From: an uncultured Collinsella sp.
GTDB lineage: Bacteria; Actinomycetota; Coriobacteriia; Coriobacteriales; Coriobacteriaceae
NCBI GenBank assembly: GCA_902493895.1
Contig: CABUQW010000013.1
Span: 1 to 42,861, forward strand
Length of the DNA stretch: 42,861 bases
Direction: 5' to 3'
A program made the position numbers and the translations under genes. Shown here piece after piece: positions 33,500-41,444 of this stretch. Position 1 is the first letter of the stretch; each line of letters opens with the position of its first letter. The notes under the pieces were generated by a model. The model did not search any database, was not told the origin of the DNA, and was given only the letters and a program-made list of their open reading frames with translations.

Positions 33500-34775
33500 A
33501 GAATTTGATTTCCATCCGATGTGGGAGAGCCTCGGCATGAATCTTGCCGACCACGATATGCTGTTGGGCGCCGTGGGCCAGATGTACGGCGATATGTTCC
33601 TGACGCAGAACAATCGCCCCAAGTCCACGTCCTACCTGGACTTTGTGGCCACCAACATCCATAGCGGCCGTATTAAGGAGATGCTCGACAAGAAGGAGGC
33701 CGGCGAGGCCACCAAGATCGTCGGTTCGTTCTGCGTGTACGTGCCCGAGGAGATCGTACTTGCCTGTGACGGTATTCCCGTGGGCTTGTGCTCGGGTGCC
33801 GATTGGGCAACCGATAAGGTCGAGGAGCACCTGCCGCGCAACACCTGTCCGCTTATCAAGAGCTTTGCCGGCTTTAAGCTGGGCGAGGTCTGCCCCTACA
33901 TTGAGTCGAGCGACCTGGTGGTGGGCGAGAACACCTGCGATGGCAAGAAGAAGGCCTACGAGTTCTTTGCCACGCAAAAGAACATGTACGTCATGGATAT
34001 TCCCAACGTACACGACGAGTCGACGCTCGTGACCTGGAAGGCCGAGGTCAAAAAGCTCGCCGCCAAGATCGAGGAAGAGTGTGGCGTCTCGATTACGCCC
34101 GAGCGTCTGAAGGCCGCCATCCACGCAGTGAATGAGAAGCGCCGTGCCCTGCAGCGTCTGGCTGCGACCCGCGCTGCCGACCCGGCGCCTATCAGCGGTC
34201 TCGATAGCCTGCTGACCGTGCAGGCAGCCTTTATGGACGACACGCCGCGTCTGACCGGAGCCATTAACGATATGGCGGCTGAGTGCGAGCAGCGTGTCGA
34301 GGCCGGCGAGGGCGTGGCGCCCAAGGGGACCAAGCGCATCCTGTACACCGGCACGCCCATGGCCGTGCCCAACTGGAAGCTGTTCAACCTCATCGAGAAG
34401 GCCGGCGGCGTTGTGATAGGCGAGGAGTCCTGCACGGGCTCGCGCTACTACAAGGACCTGGTCGACGAGTCCGGCGAGACGGTCGACGAGATGCTCGATG
34501 CCATCGCCGAGCGCTACTTTAAGATCAACTGTGCCGTCTTTACGCCCAACGACCAGCGTATGAAGGACATTGTCCAGATGACCAAGGACCTGCATGCCGA
34601 CGGCATCGTGGATGTGGCGCTGCAGTTCTGCACGCTCTACGAGATGGAGTCGTTTGCCGTGGAGAAGGCCGCCGAGGAGGCAGGCATTCCGTTTATGCAC
34701 ATCACGACCGACTACGCCGGCGAGGATGCGGGCCAACTGCAGACGCGCATCGAAGCTTTCTTGGAAACCATTTAG
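33492..34775 (+). CDS. 2-hydroxyacyl-CoA dehydratase D-family protein 1 (HgdB-like)
   Basis: A 427-residue member of the HgdB/FldC/BcrB family of Fe-S proteins reduced by an ATP-dependent activase. Family stretches are RNTCPLIKSFAGFKLGEVCP, GENTCDGKKKAYEFF, GEESCTGSRYYKDL and INCAVFTPNDQRMKDI. Six cysteines (119, 134, 149, 314, 347, 380) match six in the next dehydratase-like protein. Six ligands fit a double-cubane [8Fe-9S] protein rather than a classical two-subunit dehydratase; this is inference. The start follows GAGAGGGG, which lies in the loop of a GGTTC/GAACC hairpin. The substrate is unknown. Confidence 0.85.
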   Translation: MAEEFDFHPMWESLGMNLADHDMLLGAVGQMYGDMFLTQNNRPKSTSYLDFVATNIHSGRIKEMLDKKEAGEATKIVGSFCVYVPEEIVLACDGIPVGLCSGADWATDKVEEHLPRNTCPLIKSFAGFKLGEVCPYIESSDLVVGENTCDGKKKAYEFFATQKNMYVMDIPNVHDESTLVTWKAEVKKLAAKIEEECGVSITPERLKAAIHAVNEKRRALQRLAATRAADPAPISGLDSLLTVQAAFMDDTPRLTGAINDMAAECEQRVEAGEGVAPKGTKRILYTGTPMAVPNWKLFNLIEKAGGVVIGEESCTGSRYYKDLVDESGETVDEMLDAIAERYFKINCAVFTPNDQRMKDIVQMTKDLHADGIVDVALQFCTLYEMESFAVEKAAEEAGIPFMHITTDYAGEDAGQLQTRIEAFLETI

Positions 34776-34790
34776 GGGTATCCGTCCCGG

Positions 34791-34892
34791 CGGCTTCCCC
34801 AGGCACCCGATCTTGCCGTTCAAACCATCGTTTGCGTACCAAAGTACGCGGCGCTTCTCTTTCACGGCAACCTCGGGCACCTGGGAAAGCCG
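34791..34892. repeat. 102-nt structured palindromic element, copy A
   Basis: Nested complementary arms (CGGCTTCCCCAGG / CCTGGGAAAGCCG, then CCCGA/TCGGG and TTGCCGT/ACGGCAA) enclose a conserved centre with the hairpin TTGCGTACCAAAGTACGC. Copy B after the next gene has the same length, centre and internal loops but different stem bases that still pair. It begins 15 bases after the dehydratase-like 1 stop. Confidence 0.85.
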
Positions 34893-34929
34893 TTTCCTTG
34901 GTTGGTTAAAAGGTTTGTTAAGGAGTTAT

Positions 34930-36093
34930 ATGTCGGAATATATTGAGCAGCCGTTGCCGTCCACGTTTGAGGAGTTCAACGAGCAGCGCAAGGCGGCGTT
35001 TATTCGCGTTAAGGATTATAAGCAGGCGGGTAATCGCCTGGTCGGCTTTTTGTGCAGCTATACGCCGCTCGAGATTATCGATGCCGCGGGGGCTGCGAGC
35101 GTGGCGCTGTGCGGTACGTCCGATGAGGTGATTCCCGAGGCCGAGAAGGTGCTGCCGGCAAATCTGTGTCCGCTCATCAAGTCGACGTACGGGTTTGCCT
35201 ATTCGCAAAAGTGCCCGTTTACGTACTTTAGCGACATGATCATCGGCGAGACCACCTGCGACGGCAAGAAGAAGATGTACGAGCTGCTCAACGAGCTCAA
35301 GCGCACGCACATTCTGCATCTTCCGCAGGGTCGCGACCGTGCCTACGAGCGCGAGGGCTGGTACGAGGAGTGCCGTCTGCTCAAGGAGGAGCTCGAGAAC
35401 TTCTACGGCATCACGATTACCGACGATGACCTGCGCGCTGCCGTCCGTCGTCGCAACCGCTTGCGTGCGGCCCAGCTCGATATGTTCGCGCTTCAGGCCA
35501 ACCAGCCGGCGGCCATGAGCGGCGTCGACCTGATGAGCACCATGTTCGCCGGTACGTTCAGCTTTGATATCGAGGCCTATACGCAGCAGCTGGAGCAAAA
35601 GGTTGCCAAGCTGCGCGAGGCCTACGACGCGGGCGAGCGCCCGGTTGCGGCGGATGCCAAACGCATCCTGATCACCGGCTGCCCGGTGGGCGGCGTGATC
35701 AACAAGATCGGTCGTACTATCGAGTCCAACGGCGGTGTGGTCGTGTGTATGGACGACTGCTCGGGCGAGCGCACGGCGGCCATGATGATCGACCCGGAGG
35801 CTCCCGATATCCTGCGCGCCATCGCCGACCGCTACCTGGACATCAACTGCTCGGTCATGACGCCTAACGAAGGCCGCATGGAGAACACACTGACCATGTG
35901 CGAGAAGTACCATGTCGATGGCGTGGTAGAGAGCGTGCTACAGGCCTGCCACACCTTCAACGTTGAGAGCGCGCGCATGCAGGAGGCCGTCGAGGGTGCG
36001 GGTATTCCGTATATGAAGATCGAGACCGACTACAGCAACGGCGACATGGGTCAGATCGAGACTCGCATCGCCGCCTTCATCGAAACCCTCTAG
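34930..36093 (+). CDS. 2-hydroxyacyl-CoA dehydratase D-family protein 2 (HgdB-like)
   Basis: A 387-residue paralogue of the preceding protein, clearly diverged. Equivalent stretches are ANLCPLIKSTYGFAYSQKCP, GETTCDGKKKMYELL, CMDDCSGERTA, INCSVMTPNEGRMENT and LQACHTFNVES. Cysteines 80, 95, 110, 277, 307 and 340 align with the six of protein 1. It is shorter at the N-terminus by about 40 residues. The start at 34930 follows AAGGAG. Because both proteins carry all six cysteines, they may act as separate homodimers or as a pair, served by the activase downstream. The substrate is unknown. Confidence 0.85.
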   Translation: MSEYIEQPLPSTFEEFNEQRKAAFIRVKDYKQAGNRLVGFLCSYTPLEIIDAAGAASVALCGTSDEVIPEAEKVLPANLCPLIKSTYGFAYSQKCPFTYFSDMIIGETTCDGKKKMYELLNELKRTHILHLPQGRDRAYEREGWYEECRLLKEELENFYGITITDDDLRAAVRRRNRLRAAQLDMFALQANQPAAMSGVDLMSTMFAGTFSFDIEAYTQQLEQKVAKLREAYDAGERPVAADAKRILITGCPVGGVINKIGRTIESNGGVVVCMDDCSGERTAAMMIDPEAPDILRAIADRYLDINCSVMTPNEGRMENTLTMCEKYHVDGVVESVLQACHTFNVESARMQEAVEGAGIPYMKIETDYSNGDMGQIETRIAAFIETL

Positions 36094-36192
36094 CTTCCTC
36101 AGGCACCGGATCTTGCCCCTCAAACCGTCGCTTGCGTACCAAAGTACGCTGCGCTCCTCTTTCGGGGCAATCTCCGGCACCTGAGAAACCTA
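36091..36192. repeat. 102-nt structured palindromic element, copy B
   Basis: Same architecture as copy A (34791-34892). The outer arms TAGCTTCCTCAGG / CCTGAGAAACCTA include the stop codon of the dehydratase-like 2 gene. The inner stems CCGGA/TCCGG and TTGCCCC/GGGGCAA replace the copy A stems by compensating changes. The centre TTGCGTACCAAAGTACGC is identical. Confidence 0.85.
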
Positions 36193-36247
36193 GATCTAAG
36201 GCGCCTGAACGCGCCGCTACCTTTGATGTTTAGATTGGGAGAGAGCC

Positions 36248-37012
36248 ATGATAGGGATCGGGATCGATATCGGGTCTACGGCGGCTAAGGCTGCTGTGGT
36301 CGACGGGGAGGGTTCGGTGTCGTGGACGTGCGTGCAGCCAACCGGGTTCTCCTCGGTCGATGCTGCCGAGCGGCTGCGCGAGGCACTGGCAGCAGCCGGC
36401 TATGACGTGACGGGCGACGATGTTCGCGTGGTCGCGACCGGCTACGGCCGTGTCGCCGTGCCCTATGCGCACAAGGTCGTGACCGAGATCACCTGCCACG
36501 GTACCGGTGCCGTGCGCCTGTTTGGCGACCACGGCACCGTGATCGACGTGGGCGGTCAAGACACCAAGGTCATTCAGATCAAGGGCGGTCGCGTGGCCAA
36601 GTTTGCCATGAACGACAAGTGCGCCGCCGGCACGGGGCGCTTTTTGGAGATCATGGCCGACCGTCTGGGTATTTCCCAGCAGCAGATGGCCGACCTTGCA
36701 CGTTCCGGTGAGCCCACCAAGATATCCAGCATGTGCACGGTGTTTGCCGAAAGCGAGGTCATCAGCCTCATCGGTCGCGGTGAGCCGCGCGAGAACATTG
36801 CGCGTGGCGTGATCGACAGCGTGGTCTCGCGCGTTGCGACCATGGCTGGGCAGGCGGCGGGCGCTCCGTACTATCTGACCGGTGGCCTGTGCGAGAACGT
36901 CTACGTTGTGGAGCGGCTGGCCGCGCTGCTGGGGTCTCCGGTCACCACCTCGCCCCAGGCTCGCTTTGCCGGTGCCATCGGCGCGGCGATTCGCGCCGCC
37001 TCCTTGACCTAG
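36248..37012 (+). CDS. Acyl-CoA dehydratase activase (HgdC-like)
   Basis: An ATP-driven electron-transfer protein that reduces the Fe-S cluster of 2-hydroxyacyl-CoA dehydratase or double-cubane proteins. The 254-residue ASKHA-fold protein has IGIDIGSTAAKAAVVDG at residues 4-20, VIDVGGQDTKVIQI (98-111), NDKCAAGTGRFLEIMADRL with Cys125 and SSMCTVFAESEVISL with Cys163. In this family the two cysteines, one per subunit pair, hold a bridging [4Fe-4S] cluster. The start follows GGGAGAG. The immediate upstream partners are the two HgdB-like genes. Confidence 0.93.
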   Translation: MIGIGIDIGSTAAKAAVVDGEGSVSWTCVQPTGFSSVDAAERLREALAAAGYDVTGDDVRVVATGYGRVAVPYAHKVVTEITCHGTGAVRLFGDHGTVIDVGGQDTKVIQIKGGRVAKFAMNDKCAAGTGRFLEIMADRLGISQQQMADLARSGEPTKISSMCTVFAESEVISLIGRGEPRENIARGVIDSVVSRVATMAGQAAGAPYYLTGGLCENVYVVERLAALLGSPVTTSPQARFAGAIGAAIRAASLT

Positions 37013-37026
37013 GGGTGTACCGCGAC

Positions 37027-38243
37027 ATGCGCATCCTCAATATCTCGGCACAAAAACCAGATAGCACCGGCAGCGGCACCTACCTTGCCGCGCTCGTGCG
37101 CGAGCAGATCGAGACGGGGCATCGCGCCGCCGTGCTTTGCGGCGCCGCCCCGGGCGACACGCAAGGTGACATCCCGGCGGGCGTACCTGTCTATACCGTC
37201 GACTTCGACACCCCTGAGCTGCCCTTTCATATCTGCGGTATGTCCGATGTCATGCCCTATCCCTCCACACGCTATCGTGACCTGACGCCTTCGATGCTCA
37301 AGGCATTTGAGCGGGCATTTGCTGCTGCAATCGATCGGGCGGTGGCTGAGTTTCGGCCCGATCTGGTGCTCTGCCATCACCTGTATCTGGTGACCGCATT
37401 GGCGCGTGAGTGCGTCCGGGGCGTGCCGGTTGTTGCCGTGTGCCATTCGACCGACCTGCGCCAGCTGCGTTCGCATGCGCTCGAGCGCGATCGCATCGTA
37501 CGTGCGGTTCGTCGGCTCGATGCCGTCTTTGCCCTCCATGCTGAGCAGGCTGAGCAGATTGGCCTGGTGTGCGGCGTCGATGCCGATCGCATCCACGTGA
37601 TTGGGACGGGCTACGACCATCGCGTCTTCTGCCGTGACGCAAGCGTGGCGAGGCAGCCGGGATCGCTTGTGTACGTGGGCAAGATTTGCTTTAAAAAGGG
37701 CGTCGAGTCGCTGGTTCGAGCTGTGTCATTGCCGATTGACGATGGCGTCCGCTCATCTGGCTTGGTACTTGTGGGCGGCCGCGGGGACGATGCCGAGTAC
37801 GCGCGTATCGAGCGCTTGACCGCGGCCTCGGATGTGCCGGTGACGCTGGCGGGGCGCCTGGATAGCGATGAACTCGTGCGTGCCTACCGCAGTTCCGACG
37901 TCTTTGTGCTGCCTTCGTTTTACGAAGGTTTGCGCTCGTGACGATCGAGGCCCTCGCGTGCGGCTGCAAAGTTGTGGCGACCGATTTGCCCGGCGTTCGT
38001 CCCTGGATGGAGGCGATGCTTCCCGGTGCTCCCGTGACGTGGGTGGCGTCGCCGCGTATGACGGATGTCGACACGCCCGTGGCGGCCGACCTTCCGTTGT
38101 TTGAGCGCGCACTGGCAGATGCTATCGCGCAGGCGCTTGCGGCTCCGCCTTCGACGTTCGAGCCGTCGGCGGTCTCTTGGGAAGCGTGCCTGGGGCGTAT
38201 ACTTAAAGTCGTTAATTTGTTGGAAGGGGGTTCGTATGGCTAA
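37027..38243 (+). pseudogene. GT4-type glycosyltransferase with a one-base frameshift
   Basis: The first frame (37027-37941) gives a GT-B N-terminal domain starting MRILNISAQKPDSTGSGTYL, then VIGTGYDHRVFC and VYVGKICFKKGVESLVRAV, and stops in SFYEGLRS. A second frame resumes at about 37938 with VTIEALACGCKVVATDLPGV and runs to 38243. One extra C near 37933 would read YEGLPLVTIEALACG, restoring the EX7E motif of family GT4 and a protein of 405 residues. So this is either a recent inactivating deletion or a sequencing or assembly error. The start is 15 bases after the activase, and the end overlaps selD by 8 bases. Confidence 0.85.
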
Positions 38244-39285
38244 GGACACCATGAGGCTCACGTCCATGACGGCCGCGAGCGGTTGAGCCGCTAAGTTGGC
38301 TCCCGGAGCCCTCGCCCAGGTCCTGGGCGATTTGCCCAATGTGCATAACGACAACCTGCTCGTGGGGTTCGATACCTCCGACGATGCGAGCGTCTTCCGC
38401 GTAGGGGAGAACCTGGGGCTTGTGCAGTCCATCGACTTCTTTCCGCCGATGGTCGACGACCCGTTTCTGTTTGGCCAGATTGCCGCGGCCAACTCGCTGT
38501 CGGACATCTACGCCATGGGCGGGCGGCCGAGCCATGCCATGAACCTGCTCTGCATACCCAGTTGTCTGGGCATTGAGGTTGCCGGTCAGATTCTGGCGGG
38601 CGGCGCCGACAAGTGCGTCGAGGCGGGTTGCTCCATCGCGGGCGGCCATACCATCAACGACGACGAGCCCAAGTACGGCTTGTCCGTGAGCGGCTTTGTC
38701 GCGCTCGACCGCATGCTCGCCAACAGCGGCGCACGCGTGGGCGATGTTCTGCTGCTGACCAAGGCGATCGGCTCGGGCATCATCACCACGGCCATTAAGG
38801 GCGAGCTTATCGAACAGGACGAGGCCGCAGCCATGTTTGACTCGATGCGCACCCTCAACGAGGCGCCGATTCGTCTGGCCGAGGGACTTGAACTTCACGG
38901 CTGCACCGACATTACGGGCTTTGGCCTGATTGGGCACTCGTGCGAGATGGCCGAGGGCTCGGGCGTGCAGATTGAGCTTGCGTCGGGGGCGGTGCCGCTC
39001 TTTGATCAGGTGCTCGACATGGCGCGTCTGGGCATTATCCCCGCGGGCTCCTACCGCAACCAGGACTTCTTCGGCCCGCGCGTGGCTGCCGACGAGGACC
39101 TGGAGCCGGGCATGCAGGATGCGCTGTACGATCCGCAGACCTCGGGTGGTTTGCTCATCGCGGCGCCTGCTGCCGATGTGGATGAGCTTGCGCGTCGCCT
39201 GGATGCCGAGGGGCGTATCGCCGCCGTCGTCGGTCACGCGTGCGAGCCGGTGCCAGGCGGTCCTGCCGTCCACGTTGTCCGTTAA
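38236..39285 (+). CDS. selD: Selenide, water dikinase, a selenoprotein (Sec17)
   Basis: Makes selenophosphate, the selenium donor for selenocysteine and other selenium uses. The frame starts at ATG 38236 after GGAAGGGGG, reads LTSMTAASG and meets TGA at 38284-38286, then continues AAKLAPGALAQVLGDLPN without interruption to 39285. TGA is codon 17, exactly the position of catalytic Cys17 in E. coli SelD, with Lys20 also aligned, so TGA most likely encodes selenocysteine. The 349-residue length matches SelD. Other family segments are VGFDTSDDASVF, SLSDIYAMGGRP, AGGHTINDDEPKYGLSVSG and DPQTSGGLLIA. Standard gene calling would truncate it to begin near 38296. Confidence 0.93.
38298..38330 (+). promoter_or_regulatory. 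Candidate bacterial SECIS element in selD
   Basis: Two hairpins follow the TGA. GGCT-CCCGG-AGCC starts 12 bases downstream, and TCGCCCAGGTCCTGGGCGA (38312-38330) forms a perfect 8-bp stem with a GTC loop. The second loop lies about 34 bases after TGA, within the bacterial range, and its CAGGTCCTG apex resembles the CAGGTCTG apex of the E. coli fdhF SECIS as I recall it. Binding by SelB is inferred. Confidence 0.7.
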
Positions 39286-39342
39286 CGACACGTTTATTGA
39301 GCTGTGTACAGTTCTAAAACGATTTATTCGAAAGGAAAAAAT

Positions 39343-39969
39343 ATGTCTACCAAGATTGAAGTCAATGCCATGGGCGATGCCTGCCCGCTGCCCGTCGTCA
39401 AGACGCTCAAAGCTCTGAAGCAGCTCGATGGCGAGGGCACCGTCGTGACCTCGGTCGATAACGAGACCGCCGTCAAGAACATCTCCAAGATGGCGCAGGA
39501 GAAGGGCTGCACGGCCTCGGTCGAGAAGGTTTCTGACGCCGAGTGGCACGTGACCGTGGCGACCTCTGGCGCCGTTGCCGTGGTCGATCCCGAGCAGGAT
39601 GGCGCTGCCTTCTGTGATGCCAGCGCCGGCAAGGGCAAGCTCGTCATCTCCGTCTACACCGACTGCATGGGCCGCGGCGACGACGAGCTGGGCCACAAGC
39701 TCATGAAGGCCTTCATCTTTGCCGTGACACAGCAGGAGGAACTGCCCGCGACCATGCTGTTCTACAACGGCGGTGCCAAGCTCACCGTCGAGGGCTCGCC
39801 GGTGCTCGATGACCTTAAGGGCCTGGCCGAGCAGGGTGTCGAGATTCTCACCTGCGGTACCTGCCTCGACCACTATGGCATTAAAGACCAGCTTGCGGTG
39901 GGCGAGGTCACCAACATGTACGTGATCGTGGAGAAGATGGAGCAGGCCGTGCGCGTCGTGCGCCCGTAG
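39343..39969 (+). CDS. yedF: Selenium metabolism protein YedF (TusA-DsrE fusion)
   Basis: A 208-residue two-domain protein. The TusA-like domain has GDACPLPVVKTLKAL with the CPxP cysteine Cys14; the C-terminal DsrE-like part (about 97-208) contains TDCMGRGDDELGHKLMKAF with Cys108 and LTCGTCLDHYG with Cys171 and Cys174. This fusion typically sits beside selD and is thought to handle persulfide or perselenide; the exact reaction is unproven. The start follows AAAGGA. The 57-base gap after selD is AT-rich and could hold a promoter. Confidence 0.92.
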   Translation: MSTKIEVNAMGDACPLPVVKTLKALKQLDGEGTVVTSVDNETAVKNISKMAQEKGCTASVEKVSDAEWHVTVATSGAVAVVDPEQDGAAFCDASAGKGKLVISVYTDCMGRGDDELGHKLMKAFIFAVTQQEELPATMLFYNGGAKLTVEGSPVLDDLKGLAEQGVEILTCGTCLDHYGIKDQLAVGEVTNMYVIVEKMEQAVRVVRP

Positions 39970-39988
39970 CGTATTGGTTGGAGTTGCC

Positions 39989-40240
39989 ATGAGGGAGAAG
40001 CGCCCGGCGCTTGTCATCACGTTTCCCACCACGGCGGCCGCCATGGGGTGCGAGACCCTATGCATCGAGCGCGGCCTTCCCGGGCGAACGATTCCCGTGC
40101 CCGGGGAGGTCGCTGCCGGCTGCGGTCTGGCGTGGAAGGCGTTGCCTGCCGATGAGGAGCTGCTGCGCGGCGAACTCGCCTCGGCGGGCGTTCCCACCGA
40201 GGGCTATACCGTGATTGATATGTGGGAGGTCGTGCGATGA
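39989..40240 (+). CDS. DUF3343 putative Se/S carrier-like protein
   Basis: An 83-residue protein with LVITFPTTAAAMGCETLCIERG at the start and EVAAGCGLAWKALP, containing the CGxxxK motif (Cys45, Lys50) of DUF3343. The family is linked by gene neighbourhood to selenium or sulfur trafficking; no reaction is established. The start at 39989 follows TTGGAG. Its TGA overlaps the ATG of the aminotransferase gene (ATGA), so the two are translationally coupled. Confidence 0.88.
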   Translation: MREKRPALVITFPTTAAAMGCETLCIERGLPGRTIPVPGEVAAGCGLAWKALPADEELLRGELASAGVPTEGYTVIDMWEVVR

Positions 40241-41376
40241 TCTACCTGGATAACGCGGCGACGACCATGCACAAGCCGCAGACGGTCATCGATGCCGTGG
40301 CGCAGGCGATGTGCTCGCTCGGCAATGCCGGGCGCGGCGCCACGTCGGGTGCCCTCGATGCCGCTCGTACGATTCACACTTGCCGTGCCAAGCTTGCGCG
40401 CCTTTTTGGTTGCCCGAGGGCGGACCATGTGTGTTTTACGCCCAACTCCACGGCGGCGCTCAACACCGTTATCAATGGCGTGGTGCGCCCCGGCGACCGT
40501 GTGGTCACGACGGTGCTCGAGCACAACTCCGTGCTGCGTCCGCTCAACCGCCTGGCGGCAGAGCAGGGCGTGACCGTTGAGCATGCGGGCTGCTACGCGA
40601 ACGGCGTGCTCGACTACGACGAGCTCGAGCGGTTGGTCACGCCGGGCACGCGTGCCGTGGTGGTGACGCACGCCTCCAATGTGACCGGCAACTCCGTTGA
40701 TGTTGCACGTGTGGCGGCTGTGGCTCATGCGGCCGGCGCGCTGGTTATCGTCGACGCCTCTCAGTCTGCCGGTACGGCGAAGATTGACATGGATGCCATG
40801 GGGCTCGACGTCGTGTGCTTTACCGGCCACAAGGGGCTCATGGGACCCCAAGGCACCGGCGGCCTGGCCGTGGCGGAGGACATTGACGTGGTTCCGTGGG
40901 CCATGGGTGGCACGGGTGTGCACAGCTTCGATGCACTGCAGCCGCTTGATTGGCCCACGCGCCTTGAGGCGGGCACGCTCAACGGTCACGGCATCGCGGG
41001 CCTTTCCGCTGGTCTCGACTTTATCGAGGCCCAGGGTGGGGTCGAGGCGATTGCTGCCCACGAGCGTGCGCTCGCTGATCGCTTCCTTGCCGGTGTGCGC
41101 GAAATCCCCGGCATTGCGCTCTACGGTGCGTTTGATCAGCCCATGCGCTCGGCGATCGTCTCACTCAACGTGGGCGCTATCGATTCGGCCGAGATCTCGG
41201 ACGCGCTCATGCAAGGGTGGGGGATTGCGACGCGCCCCGGCGCCCATTGCGCTCCGCTCATGCACCGCGCGCTCGGGACCGAGCGCCAGGGTGTCGTCCG
41301 ATTCTCGTTTGGCTATTTCAATACGGCCGAGGAAGTCGACACCGCGATTGACGCTTTGCGCGATTTAGCCTGCTAG
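40237..41376 (+). CDS. Cysteine desulfurase-family class V aminotransferase (selenium locus type)
   Basis: A 379-residue PLP enzyme that probably releases sulfur from cysteine or selenium from selenocysteine. It starts MIYLDNAATTMHKPQTVIDA, has FTPNSTAALN, VLEHNSVLRPL and THASNVTGNSVDV, the PLP lysine Lys199 in CFTGHKGLMGPQGTGGL and the catalytic cysteine Cys338 in RPGAHCAPLMHRALG. This is the group that I associate with the Enterococcus faecalis EF2568 protein beside selD. It is coupled to the DUF3343 gene and ends at a strong terminator. Whether it prefers Cys or Sec cannot be read from sequence. Confidence 0.9.
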   Translation: MIYLDNAATTMHKPQTVIDAVAQAMCSLGNAGRGATSGALDAARTIHTCRAKLARLFGCPRADHVCFTPNSTAALNTVINGVVRPGDRVVTTVLEHNSVLRPLNRLAAEQGVTVEHAGCYANGVLDYDELERLVTPGTRAVVVTHASNVTGNSVDVARVAAVAHAAGALVIVDASQSAGTAKIDMDAMGLDVVCFTGHKGLMGPQGTGGLAVAEDIDVVPWAMGGTGVHSFDALQPLDWPTRLEAGTLNGHGIAGLSAGLDFIEAQGGVEAIAAHERALADRFLAGVREIPGIALYGAFDQPMRSAIVSLNVGAIDSAEISDALMQGWGIATRPGAHCAPLMHRALGTERQGVVRFSFGYFNTAEEVDTAIDALRDLAC

Positions 41377-41390
41377 AGCGTATATACTTG

Positions 41391-41421
41391 CGGGACGGGT
41401 GTTTTTGCCCGTCCCGTTTTT
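41391..41421 (+). terminator. Terminator after the selenium gene set
   Basis: CGGGACGGG and CCCGTCCCG form a perfect 9-bp stem with loop TGTTTTTG, followed by TTTTTG. Confidence 0.92.
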
Positions 41422-41444
41422 GTTTCGACCCGAAAGGTGTGCCT

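Noticed and set aside
34594..34929. N-terminal extension of the second HgdB-like frame into the first gene and the repeat
   Set aside because: It is an out-of-frame overlap with the first gene and the palindrome; ATG 34930 with AAGGAG is the proper start.
37939..37941. TGA ending the first glycosyltransferase frame, considered as a second selenocysteine codon
   Set aside because: Sequence after it in the same frame has no glycosyltransferase similarity, while a shifted frame restores the conserved motif exactly.
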